A stretch of 64,000 nt of DNA from Anomaloglossus baeobatrachus (taxonomy: Eukaryota; Chordata; Amphibia; Anura; Aromobatidae). The position numbers and the translations under genes were made by a program. Below are positions 1 through 11,779 of this stretch, piece after piece; the stretch's first letter is position 1, and every line of letters starts with the position of its first letter. The DNA lies in assembly GCF_048569485.1 (NCBI RefSeq), contig NC_134357.1:229207735-229271734 (forward strand), given 5' to 3'. Under the pieces are notes generated by a model, which was not told the DNA's origin, did not search any database, and worked only from the letters and a program-made list of their open reading frames with translations.

Positions 1-720
1 GATATCACACTGTATCTAAAGTATCTAAGAAATATAATCACATTGTAGGTGCTAAACCAAAAATATCTTATATAAAGATCTAATTATTAAGAAAAAGGAA
101 AATTTGTTACATGATTTGCAGCGTTCACCATTATCTTGTGGATCGTTACATGTTTATGTTATAATCATTAAAATTCCAAACAACATACACCCATGTGACT
201 ATAGACACAATAAGATATTCCAATACAGGAGGGGGCAGGGATTGGGGCAATAGCCCTAAACTCTCCCTACCTCGCAGCGGAGGTCGGCACCCTATAAGGC
301 GAATTGGTGCCCCCGCTCACCGATGGCTCACCCTTCCTATCCCTACACTGCTAATGCTAATACATGCTGCTAATGTCAGTGAGGGAATATAGAAACCGTG
401 AGATACAGGGATAAAGTGGCGTCATTATGCAATTATATATATCCAATTCCTTCCAAAAGATTAAATATTCACACTCTGTATTTACATAGCTGTTTGGTAG
501 CTTAAATCAATATGATACAGGAAAATTGAAGGACCAAACCCTAAAAGAAATTAAATATCTCACATGTATAACATGTACCCACTGTATCAATATAATAATA
601 ATAATACCAGGTAAAGTCATGAGGAGATCTCGTCCAATCACAGACCCTCCGCTGTCCAATTCACACTCAGGCTAATAAAATAAACGCATATTTGTCAGAC
701 ATTTAGCTTGAAAGAAGAGC

Positions 721-770
721 AACGCATTTCTCCCCTCTTCACAGTGGCAGACAGGGTTCATCAGGGGCAT
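721..770 (-). other. Hammerhead-like motif, weak
   Basis: On the minus strand CTGATGA (764-758) is followed by a possible stem II (CCCT...AGGG) and GAAA (730-727) then TGCGTT. The C-box and D-box match a hammerhead core. I find no convincing stem I and stem II is long, so this may be a decayed ribozyme of a Penelope-like element end or chance. Confidence 0.3.
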
Positions 771-2157
771 CCCCAGGTACTGTAAGATCTTTATAATGAC
801 CTGTGCTATAGAATATGTACTTTTTACCACTTTTTAGGAACTCCATCTTTACATACCACCAGCACCATGAGTTTTTCAGCAGTAATGTTTTCCATACTGG
901 ATATGTTTCAGAGCAGGCCTGAAAAGAAACTCACACAACACGCACAAAACTCATATAAACCTACTCATGGTAGATGTATATGACTAATCTGCAATCACCA
1001 GAGCAGTAGAGCGGATGAGGGAGGTGTTTCTACGAGGTCTTTACAGTTTTTTTCTACCTTAATAGGCACACGTCTTACTAGACTGGATGTGTCTGGCCAC
1101 CTGGGTACTGAAGCAGTGGTGCCGCCCATATCTTGTCCATCCCAACACCTTTGTCACATGGGTTACCTGGGCCATTATTGAGTAGAGCGCTCACGGCAGA
1201 GAAAGCTTACCGCCCTTTATCCACAGACCTTCCTCAGTCACTGGCTCCCTGCGTCTCACACTCCGTTCCTTGCTGAATCGCTTGTTCCTGTAAGGATTTA
1301 AGAACACAAGGAGTGACCAATGTCACGGACGACGTGACAGGAGCCACCGAGGTACTGGTACTGGTCTGCATTGGTAAAGGACTCTCAACTCTAGGCCCAT
1401 TCACTGCTTCTTTGTTGTGCACCTGTGCGAGCATCTCCTCCGGCTGCTGCCTATATCCACATTTTGACTATCTTACCCCTTTCCGCTCTACAAACCACAG
1501 TGATCGCAAATCTTCAACTCGTTCTCCTATGGGAGTGGTTTGATTTTTATTACCTCATGTTGTGTAACCTCAGCATATCCAGTGCAGAATCAACCAGCAT
1601 CTTGGTATCTGGATCCATCTACGGAAAAACTCAAAATCTGCATTAGCAATGGGTTCATCTGAGACATGTTCAAAACCTGACAATTCTTGTTACATCAGAG
1701 CAATCATGAGATATATGTCTGTTTGCTGTATCCTCCTTACAGATAAAAATATAAAGAACACTTAATAGAAAAACCCAATCGATGAACAAATTAAAACCTT
1801 AAATAATGTGTGACTTTCCACATCATCTTTCCCCCCCTTTTTGAATCTATTATCCAAAACATAATTAGATTCAAAAAGTGTGTGGCCCCAGAGCTCTACA
1901 TTTAGGCATAAAAGTCACATTGTATAGATTGTACCTAATCGGTAACACCAGAAATATTGTTTTTATCTGTAACTTAATAATGGAAAACCCTTTCAATGGC
2001 TTTTATAACATTTGCTTGGACCACAGAAATCTGCACTGCAATCATTCTTTCTATAAAAAGAAAGCAGATTATTCAATACATTAAATATAAAACACAGAAT
2101 TCCATAAATAATCCACATTCCTTAAATCAAATTATTGTAATTATTAATAAATGATTA

Positions 2158-2171
2158 GTATTATGATTATG

Positions 2172-2215
<44 letters not shown>
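2158..2215. repeat. (ATT)n microsatellite
   Basis: The sequence is an almost uninterrupted run of ATT/TTA triplets. It starts with a few ATG variants and ends in ATTAATAACC. Confidence 0.95.
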
Positions 2216-2216
<1 letters not shown>

Positions 2217-3984
2217 AACCATAATAATAACGTAGCACAACCTCTGGATATTGGATGTAGGGGTGTTCATATTTGAAACATTGAGGAGATCATCAGCATC
2301 TCTGTGATACTGTCCTATATCTTGAAGGGATAAAAGAATCTAGAACAAATAAACTGGCCATGTGGGAAAACAAAATGTTGATTTGCCATAGAAAAATTAT
2401 CTAACAGACTTCTATGCTTGAAAAGCTATCAATGAATCTAAACATGTCCACAGTTGACTTTTATTTCTTTGGGATAAAATTAGTAAAATAAAACTACTGT
2501 CAATGACCTTTTTTAAATATAATTTGCAATGAATTAAATGCAGGAAGCCCCTATTTTTTTTTTTTTTGGGCTGCTCTCACAATAGATTCCAAAGGGAGAC
2601 AAAAAAACCCTGTTCCACAAGTTTTTAAGATTGCTCCTCCCCCCAAAACCAGATGGAAAGAGGCTTCCTCAGCTGCAGGAGACTAGTCACATTTCCCTTC
2701 TTCTGTTGATTTCTTTGTTTATTTTTATTTTACTGTTGATTTATTTGTTTATTTTTTAAAACATGCAACTCTCATGATAAATCTATCAGATCCATAACGG
2801 AAATATTTATTATTTACTTCTTTATCATGACCTCTACTGCAAAGGTACGTTATTTAAAGTTTTTTTTTTTTTCTAATTTTATTGCTTACTAATTAATAAG
2901 ATATTCCTCCTTGTGACTGTCCTGACTCAATCCAACCTGCACACTGGATCTATATTAAGTGTCTTCCACAACTTCCCAATCATTCAATGTTCCATCTTTT
3001 AGTGCTATAAACATTTACTAACACTTCATAGGTTATTTAGTGAGAGCAGTTTTGTCAACTTCACTGGAGGGCTCCATACAGATTTACTAACAAAATGGCC
3101 ACTGCCAGAATAGCACATGGCTTCTTTGTGTAAGGGCGGTTGAACCACATGAGAGGGGGAAGGGAGAAACTGATTTTACTTCTGCTAAACTTACAAGTTT
3201 AACCAATTTTCCTTCCTGCATATATTCCATACTCTATACATATACACACAGATTTACATATCCACAGTCCTGGTCCAACTACAGTTAAAAACACTAATTT
3301 TTCTGTCTAAGTATGTACTACTCCATTCAGCCATGTGCTTCATCCACCATTTTAAAATCTGTAGGAACATGTGGCAGAGAAAAGGGAAAACTGACCTCAC
3401 ATCTTCTCAAACTCTGTCTCCCCATTTTCTATAGTCTGTACTTATACATATATATATTTATACACACACACATATGTCCCAGATCTAAGTCTAATTATAG
3501 ATAAAAACACTTATTTTTCGGTCTAAGTATATAGTACTCCATCCAATCCATTGCTCAAACATTTACAGAGCACATGGTCTTCTTCACACAAACCCCTGAC
3601 TCACTTTGTTTTCTTTGTCTCAATCATGCTGTAGCCATGTGCTTCATCCACCATTTTAAAATCTTACCTAAAATGTCTGCCTCCATGACTAGCACATGGT
3701 TTATCACAGGATTGCGGCCTAGAGTCCCCACATCTCAACACAGTCCACTCATCCGGATTTTTTCCGACCACAACTACACACAACTTTATCAATTTTTCCA
3801 TCTTTCTCTCAAGATAAACAACACCAACAAAACCAACAAACAAAAACAGGAGGAGATGACTCACAACTGACACACAACTTGAACACTAAGTAAAGTTTTG
3901 TTAAGTCTGCAGCAGGCGCCTTGTCACGGTGTCCCTGCCCAGTTTCTACATGGTCCGTAATTCATAAAGACACCAATGGTGTCA

Positions 3985-4260
3985 CCCCTGGCTACAAGGT
4001 GCCCGTACCAGCCGATTCACGTCCAGCGCTTTTTCTAGACCCCAAGACACCTCATACCAATTATATCACCCAAGCTTGCGCTAAGCCCCAATGGTATCCG
4101 TATCAGCCATTTCACGTCCAGCGTTAGGCCCCAAGACTACCACGTACCAGCTACAATGCGCAACTTAAACACTATGCCCCAATGGTATCCGTACCAGCCA
4201 TTCCACGCTAAACTGCGCTAGGCCCCAAGATTACCACGTACCAGCAGTCCCACGTATTTC
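3985..4260. repeat. Diverged short tandem repeat
   Basis: Phrases resembling 'ccccaatggtatccgtacc', 'agccattccacg' and 'taggccccaagactaccac' recur about three to four times at 70-90 bp spacing. The segment lies on the internal side of the adjacent LTR and its primer site, so it may be leader or internal sequence of that element. Confidence 0.5.
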
Positions 4261-4816
4261 CTTACAGAGCCATAAACTGTACCACAGGCGACAACCGTAT
4301 ACTATACCACAAACAAAATCCTTTACTATATCAACAAATTTGAGAGCCCGTGAAAAACACGTGCCTAACCTGACCAATTAAAACCTGACCTATATCTCTA
4401 GGTCTTGTACCAAACCGTATTAACTACTTAAGTTTCCACTAGAACCACAAACCATATCACAGGCGACAACTAACAGAACTCACAAACCCACATGCTCTCT
4501 TAACTACCAGTCAATCTCTCCTCAAGACAAATACAGAAGAGGCAGCAGGCAACTGAATATGTGACGGTTCTTCCGAGATTAATATGGCCAATAGCCGTGA
4601 GACCCGTCTGCCCGTCAACAGATACCCCAACAAACCGGACACAGTCAGGCAATCAGTGCCACACACCCCACTGAGACCACGGGAAGACTACAGATTATGA
4701 AAAATCAGCAGACTTACCATACTCTCGTTAGGAAGTGATCAGTTTCCTGGGGTGTCCAGCACGTCATGCCATTCCAGTTGCCGGTTCATCAGGATTTCAG
4801 GTGTCTCCGTCTATTG

Positions 4817-4834
4817 GCCCCACGTTGGGCGCCA
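4817..4834 (-). other. Primer binding site, tRNA-Lys1,2 type
   Basis: The minus strand reads TGGCGCCCAACGTGGGGC, complementary to the 3' end of vertebrate tRNA-Lys(CUU). It lies 4 bp internal to the LTR edge at 4839. This primer is typical of spumaviruses and used by some other retroelements; the primer alone does not fix the family. Confidence 0.75.
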
Positions 4835-4838
4835 ATAA

Positions 4839-5297
4839 TGTTAAGGTGAACTCTTAACCAGAGATCACTAGTTGCCTACTGCCTGGTCTAAATGGTATGG
4901 ATCGAGTGCATGCTTGAAAAATGAGATCAGACACAGTCCGGATATTCATCTTTCCTCGACAGAAGTCAGCCCATGCTGTGCCTTTATTACAACTGAGCTT
5001 GCTCTGATATAACCTTGCAAAGGGGCATGGACAGCCCCACAGTGAGCATACTTGGATGTGTCCATTGGTCAGTGGGTTGAACAATGTGTTAGTCCATGAG
5101 CTGATTGGTGGGCGTCATTGTAGGCGGGTCTATGACGTCATCGGATGGATCCATGGTGATGGTGATGGGAGGGACATCATCTGGTGGATCCATGCTGATG
5201 GTAGGGTCTGTGATGTCATCGGGGGCCATCTTGGCTTCCTCTTTAGAGTGACTGGCTTATGTATAGAGAATTCATTTCATTGAACACATTTCCCACA
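4839..5297 (-). mobile_element. LTR of an endogenous retrovirus-like element, fossil
   Basis: This 459-bp segment starts TG and ends CA, with a tRNA-Lys1,2-type primer site immediately internal to it on the minus strand. No second LTR is visible at lower coordinates and no gag, pol or env was recognised next to it, so it is the 5' end of a mostly missing minus-strand element. It contains short repeats of 'gtgatggtgatgggagggacatcat' type near 5150-5215. Age cannot be estimated from one LTR. Confidence 0.65.
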
Positions 5298-5340
5298 GTG
5301 CTCTATGTTCAGAGGTTAATTAAGTATTTCATCTTATGGC

Positions 5341-5549
5341 TCTCCTCAACACCGGGATCCCCGTCCAGAGCAGCGGTGGTGTTCCAACCTCACCACAACC
5401 GTGGGTGGCGTCACGGACAATCTCCCTTACCTAATCCCCCTTTTACTGTGGAGCCTGGGATCACCGACCGGGTCACGCCACCGTGATACCCACAGAAGTG
5501 ACCCCGTGGCCCGGATCTGAGTACCCCCTGGTCCCTGGGCGACACACAT
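5341..5549 (+). mobile_element. Ty3/gypsy LTR fragment, fossil
   Basis: The fragment carries the hallmark blocks of the LTR family found throughout this window (gggatccccgtccagagcag, ccgtgggtggcgtcac) and ends in ...GGGCGACACA. It abuts the gag coding region of the minus-strand element to its right, as if inserted into it. Confidence 0.65.
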
Positions 5550-6210
5550 AGTCCCGTATGCTGTCTGTGGCCCGTTGTTTGCACCCAAAGAATCTCATCT
5601 TTATTTCTGCTGCGGTGCGCGTGTCGAAAGTACTCTTTAACTTGGCCAGTATCTGGGTTGCTGTCCCTTTATCTGTATCAGGCCAGGACTTCACTTCACG
5701 CTGGGCCACGCCGGCTAGCTGCCCCATTAATATGCCCACCTTCTGGCTCTCAGTCAGCGGATACACCCGGAACAAGCTGTGCAGCCTTTCTCTGAAGTCG
5801 CTCAGGGTATGTGACTCCCCGGAGTACTGCGGCAGCCATTCTGCTCCCGGGATGTACGGCATTGTGATCGGCATTACCGGCGCTACCGCGGGGGCTGGGG
5901 CGACGGCGACTGGGATTACCTCGGCCGGCGCTGCTGCGTCTTGAACTACTACAGCCACCGGCTCTCCCTCGGTGTCGGACATCTTCCTCCCCCTTAGTGA
6001 ACCTTACCAGGCTCCGCTTTCTTTTTACAATCTCTTCCGGGTAGCGCGGGGTTAACGACCCTCCGCTCTGATGGCGCGCTCCTTTCGCGCTCTTTTTCGG
6101 GCACGCCCCCCTTCTTCCTGCACTCAGCGAAGCTAATGGCGGTGGCAGTCTTCAAACAGTAAACACACAGTCTTTTCAAAGGCTCACAGTACCCGTGGGC
6201 GCCGGGCACG

Positions 6211-6230
6211 AAATCCTGTTCGTGACGCCA
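6211..6230 (-). other. Ty3/gypsy primer binding site
   Basis: The minus strand reads TGGCGTCACGAACAGGATTT, 5 bp from the LTR edge. The same TGGCGTCACGAACAGGAT occurs at 13483-13501, and a one-base variant at 56358-56376. I could not assign the primer tRNA with confidence. Confidence 0.7.
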
Positions 6231-6235
6231 AAAAT

Positions 6236-7710
6236 TGACTCGCCCACCCCAGGGCTATGGGACACCCGGTGCCGGGCCGGACTAGTCCGGGGGTAGTCAG
6301 TGGTGGCGGGGCCCGACTCCGTGGCCCTGGTGGGTGTCAGTTTAAATATGGCTGGTGACTTGGGAGCAATTAAAGTATTTGTTTCGTGACGCCACCTGTG
6401 GTTTGCGGCTATTAAGCCGCCGCTGCTGTGTGAGGCCTCCGGGGTGATGATACGGCAGCAATGGTGGTACTGCTCCCCACAGGTGGAGCGGTGCCCCGGG
6501 GACACTGTTGGTGCTCGTGAATGTCTATGGTGTTGTGTGGATAACACGGTGCAGGGCCGACAGGCAATGAAAGAACCAGGCACAAACAACAGTCTCTTTA
6601 CCTTCTCCTCTTTAACTTTAAGAACAGTCCAGTCCTGGGAGACCATCACAGGTGGTGAAGGGAATCCAGTCGGCCTGGAAGTACTTGGGGTGATCTTTTT
6701 GGCCAGCTGAGTATGAGGCCTACTCCTGTTCTTTTCTTTACTATTATAGGACCCTGCTCTCTGAAAGCAATGGCCCTCTTGCTGCTGGGACCGGTGGTAC
6801 GTCCCTTTCCCTCTGTGGTAGGCTGCGCAGGCCCTCTCTGGTGCTTCTCTGCTGGAGTCCACACCGGGCCCTGATGATGCAGCTGTACCTTCGGGCTGTT
6901 TATGGGCCAGGTGCTTGCAGCTCTCCTGCCCTTCGGATTCGGCTACCAGGGAGTATTTTAAGCCCTGGTGGCCACGGACTCCGATGTCCGAGTCTCTTCT
7001 CTGCCTCTCTGCTACTCCTGCTTCCCTGGGCCAAGCTGCTCCAGCTCTAGGCCCCAGATCCCCAGGACAGCACACTCTGCGTCTGCTTGCTATCACTTCT
7101 CACTACAGACTGAACACTACTTCCTCCCTCAGGTCAGACTTAAGGAATGCTCCCTGGAATTCCAGGTTCAGAGCTCCCCCTGCTGGCCGGAGGGAGAACT
7201 GCGTTGGATGTTAAACGTACTGGCCAATGGACCTCCCAATTACCTCCAGGCTCAGCATTAACCCTTTGGGAGGGCAATGCTGTTGTGGCGACCAGGTCCT
7301 GGGGCGCCACACTTGCAGCTCTCCTGCCATTCGGATTCGGCTACCAGGGAGTATTTTAGGCCCTGGTGGCTACAGACTCCGATGTCCGAGTCTCTTCTTT
7401 GCCTCTCTGCTCCTCCTGCCTCACTGGGCCAAGCTGCTCCAGCTCTAGGCCCCAGTTCCACAGGACAGCACTACTCTGCGTCTGCTTCCTATCACTTCTC
7501 TCTACAGACTGAACACTAACTCCTCCCTCAGGCCAGACTTAAGGAATGCTCCCTGGAACTCCAGGTTCAGAGCTCCCCCTGCTGGTCTGAGGGAGAACTG
7601 CGTTGGATGTTAAACTTACTGGCCAATAGACCTCCCAATTACCTCCAGGCTCAGCATCAACCCTTTGGAGGGGCAATGCTGTTGTGGCGACCAGGTCCTG
7701 GGGCGCCACA
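6236..7710 (-). repeat. LTR with a 398-bp terminal tandem duplication
   Basis: The LTR runs from TGACTCGCCC to GGGCGCCACA. Its last ~398 bp (6914-7311) are repeated directly at 7312-7710: both copies start CTTGCAGCTCTCCTGCC, end at GGGCGCCACA and differ by scattered substitutions. The body matches the solo LTR at 19519-20741 in opposite orientation. Confidence 0.8.
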
Positions 7711-8660
7711 CAGCCCTATCTGACGTCTAATTGACGTCCTGAGCTGCATCACAACTCAGCCTCCTCTCTTACCGTACTTTTACTGCGCATGCGCCCGCGT
7801 CCATAGCACCCGGGCGTCGTTACGAGCCCCCTCCTCCACTGACTATACACACTGCGCGCGTGCACGCGCCTGCGCTCTCCCTCACATGGTCCGGACCATG
7901 CCAGCGTCATACACATGTGAACCGTAAGTAATACTACTCCTTCTTTATAAATGAACCGGCGTTTTAGTACACGCTATTCCCCTGACGAAGCTGCAGCAAC
8001 GGTGATACGCGTGGGGTGATCTGTGTACCCACTCTTCTGTTCCTGCCTCAGCGTGGACGTTCTGCTCTATTGGACCCAGCGGTCACCCTCCCTTCGATTT
8101 CCCCCCCCCCTCTGGGGGGTGAGCTCTGACTGCTCCATTGCTGAGCGCTGTGTTCTCAGCTTGTGTATGCTTATTCCGGTTTTCCCCCCCTGGGAATTGA
8201 ATCACATTGTTGCTTGGACCACCTTTGACCCTGGGGACTGTGTGAGCTTCCTCTTCCCCAATACTTTGATGCTGTTTTGGCCTTATATGTGCCTTTTTTG
8301 TATTTTTTTTTTGTATTTTGTATTTGGCATTTTGGGGTCTATTAGCTCCTTTCTTCACACAGAGCATCTGCATTTTGAGTATATCTTCTTTACTTTGCAT
8401 TAGGCGACCTGCTAGCTTTATATATATGTATAGGGTATGATATATTATTGACTTTTGATACTATTTTTAGACGGCTGGTACTTTGTATCATAAACTCTAG
8501 CTGTGGCAGGACATTTACATTATTACTGTCTCTGTATATATTATTGCATTGTTGTGGGTACAAGATCTTGTCCTTGTTCATGTTTTAACTGTTTTTAGAT
8601 TACATTAGTGTACTAATAAAGGTTTTTTCATCTTCATTACGGGTTGTGCTTCCACATGCA
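7711..8660 (+). repeat. Repeat with decayed hammerhead motif, probably a Penelope-like terminal repeat
   Basis: The stretch begins GC-rich (GCGCATGCGC near 7785), carries a hammerhead-like motif at 7975-8015, and ends T-rich with AATAAAGG near 8614. No coding region is visible. The family assignment is inferred from the hammerhead-like motif, as Penelope-like elements are known to carry hammerhead ribozymes in their terminal repeats. Confidence 0.4.
7975..8015 (+). other. Decayed type I hammerhead ribozyme motif
   Basis: CTGACGA (7982-7988, C-box) follows a CCC-rich strand and is followed by a weak stem II. The D-box position reads GATAC instead of GAAAC, then GCGTGGGG. CCC/GGG could form stem I. 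The altered D-box and cleavage-site bases predict an inactive relic. Confidence 0.4.
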
Positions 8661-8765
8661 ATGTCTGTTTTCTCCCTCTTACATTGTACTTTGGTCCATT
8701 GCATCATCAGCACCCCCTTTTTTTACCATTGGCTATTGTGGTGCACTCTTTCTCCTTGTTTGAAG

Positions 8766-9189
8766 TCCCGACAGAAGGCAACAGTCCAACCAAGAGAGGG
8801 AAACACAGTCACCGCCAAGGCTAAAGTTCCCAGGGCCAGAGCCTGCGGGCAAAAGGGGCTCCTTCAGCACTTATCCAAGCTGGGGAGCTTGTTACCGGTG
8901 GGAACCCATTGGAACCGTACACACTACACAGGTGCAGGGAAAGGCAGTCACCATCAACCTGCTGGGAGGAGAAACACCGCAGCCATCTGTGGGACGTGTC
9001 CATCCAACCGTTTGCTTTACCGTAGACTTTGTGTTCATCATTGGCTGAGTAAGTACCACCGTGCCGTGCGGCACCGCGCTGCCCCCGTGACCCTGGGATC
9101 CCCGCTCGAGCCACCACCGAGCAGCAGCCACAGCAACAGCCAGACCCGAGCAGTGGGAGAGCGCAGCGTCCCCTCCTCCGCCCGCGACA
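8766..9189 (+). mobile_element. Ty3/gypsy LTR fragment, fossil
   Basis: The fragment matches, in inverse orientation, the LTR at 13505-14696. Shared blocks include 'caacagtccaaccaagag', 'gcctgcgggcaaaaggggct' and 'taccaccgtgccgtgcgg'. It ends ...CCGCCCGCGACA and directly abuts the reverse-transcriptase region of the minus-strand element to its right. Confidence 0.75.
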
Positions 9190-9487
9190 CATCCCTATGC
9201 GTTATCTGGTTAATCTTCCGGTAATCCACACACATCCGCATGGTGCCATCCTTCTTCTTAACCAGCACCAACGGGGCAGCCCAGGGACTACAGCTGTCCC
9301 TAATAACCCCTGCCTCCTTCATGTTCCTCAACATGTCTTTGGCGCATTGGTAGTGTGCGGGAGGAATAGGCCTATACCTCTCTTTAATAGGGGGGTGTTC
9401 CCCGGTGGGGATGTGGTGTTGGACCCCTTTAACCTGCCCAAAATCTAGAGGGTGTTTGCTAAAAACTCGCTCATACTCTCGTACCAC
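9190..9487 (-). pseudogene. Ty3/gypsy reverse transcriptase N-terminal fragment
   Basis: Residues include the characteristic blocks [46 protein letters not shown] and QITHRD, which precede the catalytic YxDD in this family. The frame is replaced by LTR sequence immediately afterwards. It is a fossil and has no 3' continuation here. Confidence 0.9.
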
Positions 9488-9564
9488 CCGGTATACCCCT
9501 TCTTTGTGGTGTGTAGGGGTATCATCATTAAGTGGTGGAAATTCCTTTCCTGATCCAGCAACAC

Positions 9565-10485
9565 GTCCGAGATAGATGTGAATTAAAAATTCATTTTATT
9601 GAAAAATTGTTAAAACACCAATCATCAGAATGACATCCAAAAAATGTTTTCTTTAAAAAGAAAGCGTCTTACGCGTTTCTGGCCATTGTGGCCCTTAGTC
9701 ATAGACATATGTTATCCAAATGAAACACATAATATATAGAAAAAAAAAAAAAAACCTCTTCACTTCCCAGAATGCTACATCCGGTCAAACATACACAGGT
9801 TAACCCAATTATGTCAGTAAGGCAGCAGCCTAATACATTGCAAAAAAGAGATCTTCCTGAATCAATTTAACCCTTTGGGATGTGCCAAATGTAATTCATT
9901 AAATTCCATAAGATCCCATACAGGAAAAATGTATATCCATTAATCTACATGGATTGACACTTTTCAAAGAAATGGATCAATTATGAATAATGATTACAAG
10001 CATAAGCATACCTGTATGCAATAAATACCGAAAGCATTCAGAACAATAATCAACATATCAATATATATACATTAAATCACTTTTGATATTCATACCCATT
10101 GGCATGCAGGTATTGTATGTCAAAATCCACCTGGCTTCCCTGTCCCGCAGTATCTGAATACGATCTCCACCTCTTCTAGGGGCTGGAATCTGTTCCACAG
10201 CATTCACTTTAAAGGAACTATCATCCCCATTGTGATTATATAAAAAATGCTGTGAAGCCCCTGACAAATTCCTAGAGGCGGGATTCATAATATCATATAA
10301 ATGTTCCCCAATGCGTCTCCTTAAAGTGCGGCATGTGGAGCCTACATACTGTTTGCGACATTTTTCGCAAGTTATAACATAAACGCAGTGATCTGAACTG
10401 CAGTTGATGAAAGAATTAATTTTATAGCGTTTCCCAGTAGTGGAATTAACACTCTCTTTGGTATTATACATATGAGAGCAGCATT
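9565..10485 (-). mobile_element. Penelope-like element 3' fragment (GIY-YIG endonuclease)
   Basis: The open frame at 10058-10510 contains a GIY-YIG nuclease: VYVITC...KQYVGST, then RTLRRRIGEHLYDI, a Cys-containing stretch upstream (CSSDHC) and GMNIKSDL at the end. This arrangement is typical of the C-terminal endonuclease of Penelope-like elements. The following ~480 bp is AT-rich 3' sequence with a hammerhead-like stem at 9666-9705. The fragment sits between the protease-RT linker and RT of the Ty3/gypsy element, so it inserted into it after that element arrived. The 5' part, including its RT, is missing. Confidence 0.85.
9666..9710 (-). other. Hammerhead-like stem II and D-box, non-canonical C-box
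   Basis: The minus strand reads GACTAAGGGCC, a 5-base loop, GGCCAGAAACGCGT. Stem II and GAAAC match a hammerhead, but the C-box CTGATGA is replaced by TGACTAA. The same GACTAAGG...GAAACGCGT arrangement occurs at 34117-34150 and 38816-38850. Confidence 0.4.
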
Positions 10486-10984
10486 GCCCACGTGTAGCTC
10501 TCGGCACCACTCATCTAACTCCCCTAGGGATGGATGAGGACTGGCAGTAGGCGGTGAGATCGGGGGGACGGCCTCATGGATGGTGTGGGGATCTAGAGTC
10601 AGCAGCTTGGCAAGGGTAGCATACCGGGGAAGCCTAACCTCTTCCTCCCCACAGTTCAGCACCCTCACAGGAACTCTCCCTTTCTTGACGTCTACCACCC
10701 CTCTGGCGGCCATCACTGTGGGCCAGTGTTCAGAGGGCATGGGCTCTACCATGGCGGGATAGTGTAACGGGGGCAGGGGGCGCCTCAGGGGTTGTAGTCG
10801 CGGTCTCCCGCCCAGGGGGCGGCAGGCTGACCCCCGGCCCGGTCGTCACTGTTAAAACGGTGTTGTTTGTGGGGCAGAGTGTAGGTGGCAGGAACGCTTC
10901 CATGTGGGCAATTTGCTTCTCGGTGACACCTTTTTCTCTCGGCTCACAGGCCTCTTCACCACTCCCAGGAAAGAGCCACAGACA

Positions 10985-11690
10985 GGCAGTTGATGAACTA
11001 AGACACATTTTATTGATCACAACTTCCACTCTTCTTTACACCCTTCAGCATCAAGTCACTTCGGATTACAGGTTACACTTCTTGCTGACGGTTTCCTCTT
11101 TCCCCGGTAACTTTCCCTTGCCTGCAGGGGACATGCGTTAACCCCCTAGTAGCTGCACACTGAACCCTGTTTCACTGTAGGGCAGATCTAGCACAAACTA
11201 CCGGCTCCGGATAAGTTCTCACCTTTCCATTTCTTTGCCGGGGAACTGCTTTACTTGTTTTCTACGGGCGTTCCCATTTACCTTCACTTCTTTGTCAGGG
11301 CACTACCCTTCGCCTGCAGGGGCCACTTGTTATCCCCCTGATAGCTGCACTGCACTGTAGTACACACTACCGGGTTTGGGACTAGTCTTGACTCTTCCAC
11401 TTCTTCTGCCACTGCAGCACTTCCACACTCTGCCCCGTCACCTCAGACTTCTTTCTCCAGTCACATCTCACTGCACACTGGACTCTGCATTCAGAGACCT
11501 CCCTTCCCCACCTAGGCTGCCGTGCCCCTCCTTCCCTGCCACTGTTACCAGGGGAACCACTGCTCTACACTGGCACCTAGTGGGGAAACAGTTTATGACA
11601 GGTAACATTTTACCATCAACATTTACAATTTGCCACCATACTACTGTGGCGTTTTCAGGGGGGGGGAAACAGCTCATTCACTACCAGGGG
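10985..11690. other. Unassigned insertion within the Ty3/gypsy internal region
   Basis: Between the protease region and the downstream linker lies pyrimidine-rich DNA with no gag-pol homology that I can see. It has an internal similarity: 'cctgcaggggacatgcgttaacccc' near 11121 and 'cctgcaggggccacttgttatcccc' near 11311. I cannot name it. Confidence 0.45.
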
Positions 11691-11779
11691 TCCGACTACC
11701 CCTTACAATAGTCCCGCCCTTGGGGACCTACCGCTGCCCTACACCAAATCATCATCTCACTCCTGGGAGGCACAATCAA

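Larger units (their letters stand above)
1..3900. other. AT-rich DNA without a recognised gene
   Basis: I see no credible coding exon here; the open frames are short and composed of low-complexity translation. There is an (ATT)n tract near 2158-2215 and a hammerhead-like motif at 721-764. The stretches 3180-3400 and 3430-3680 are diverged copies of one another: both carry a (CA/TA)-rich segment, a 'ctaagtatgtactactccatc'-like segment and 'gccatgtgcttcatccacc', which suggests an old local tandem duplication. Confidence 0.6.
5473..7710 (-). mobile_element. Ty3/gypsy-type LTR element, 5' part, fossil
   Basis: A minus-strand element with a 5' LTR (6236-7710), a primer site (6211-6230) and the start of a gag reading frame (about 5982 down to 5550). 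The gag has a Pro/Ala-rich start, PYIPGAEWLPQYSGE, a 'FRERLHSLFRVYPLTESQKV' block and ATDSIRDY, paralogous to the gag at 12778-13332. Beyond that it is cut off by another LTR fragment. The coding part is incomplete and clearly defunct. Confidence 0.75.

Noticed and set aside
3574-3870. 98-residue open frame
   Set aside because: It has low-complexity composition, no recognisable motif and lies inside a diverged tandem duplication.
6176-7096. 306-residue open frame on the minus strand
   Set aside because: It lies across LTR and leader sequence of a Ty3/gypsy fossil, shows no domain and overlaps other open frames of the same GC-rich DNA.
8023-8403. 126-residue hydrophobic open frame
   Set aside because: It falls in T-rich terminal repeat DNA downstream of a hammerhead-like motif; hydrophobic residues come from T-rich codons.
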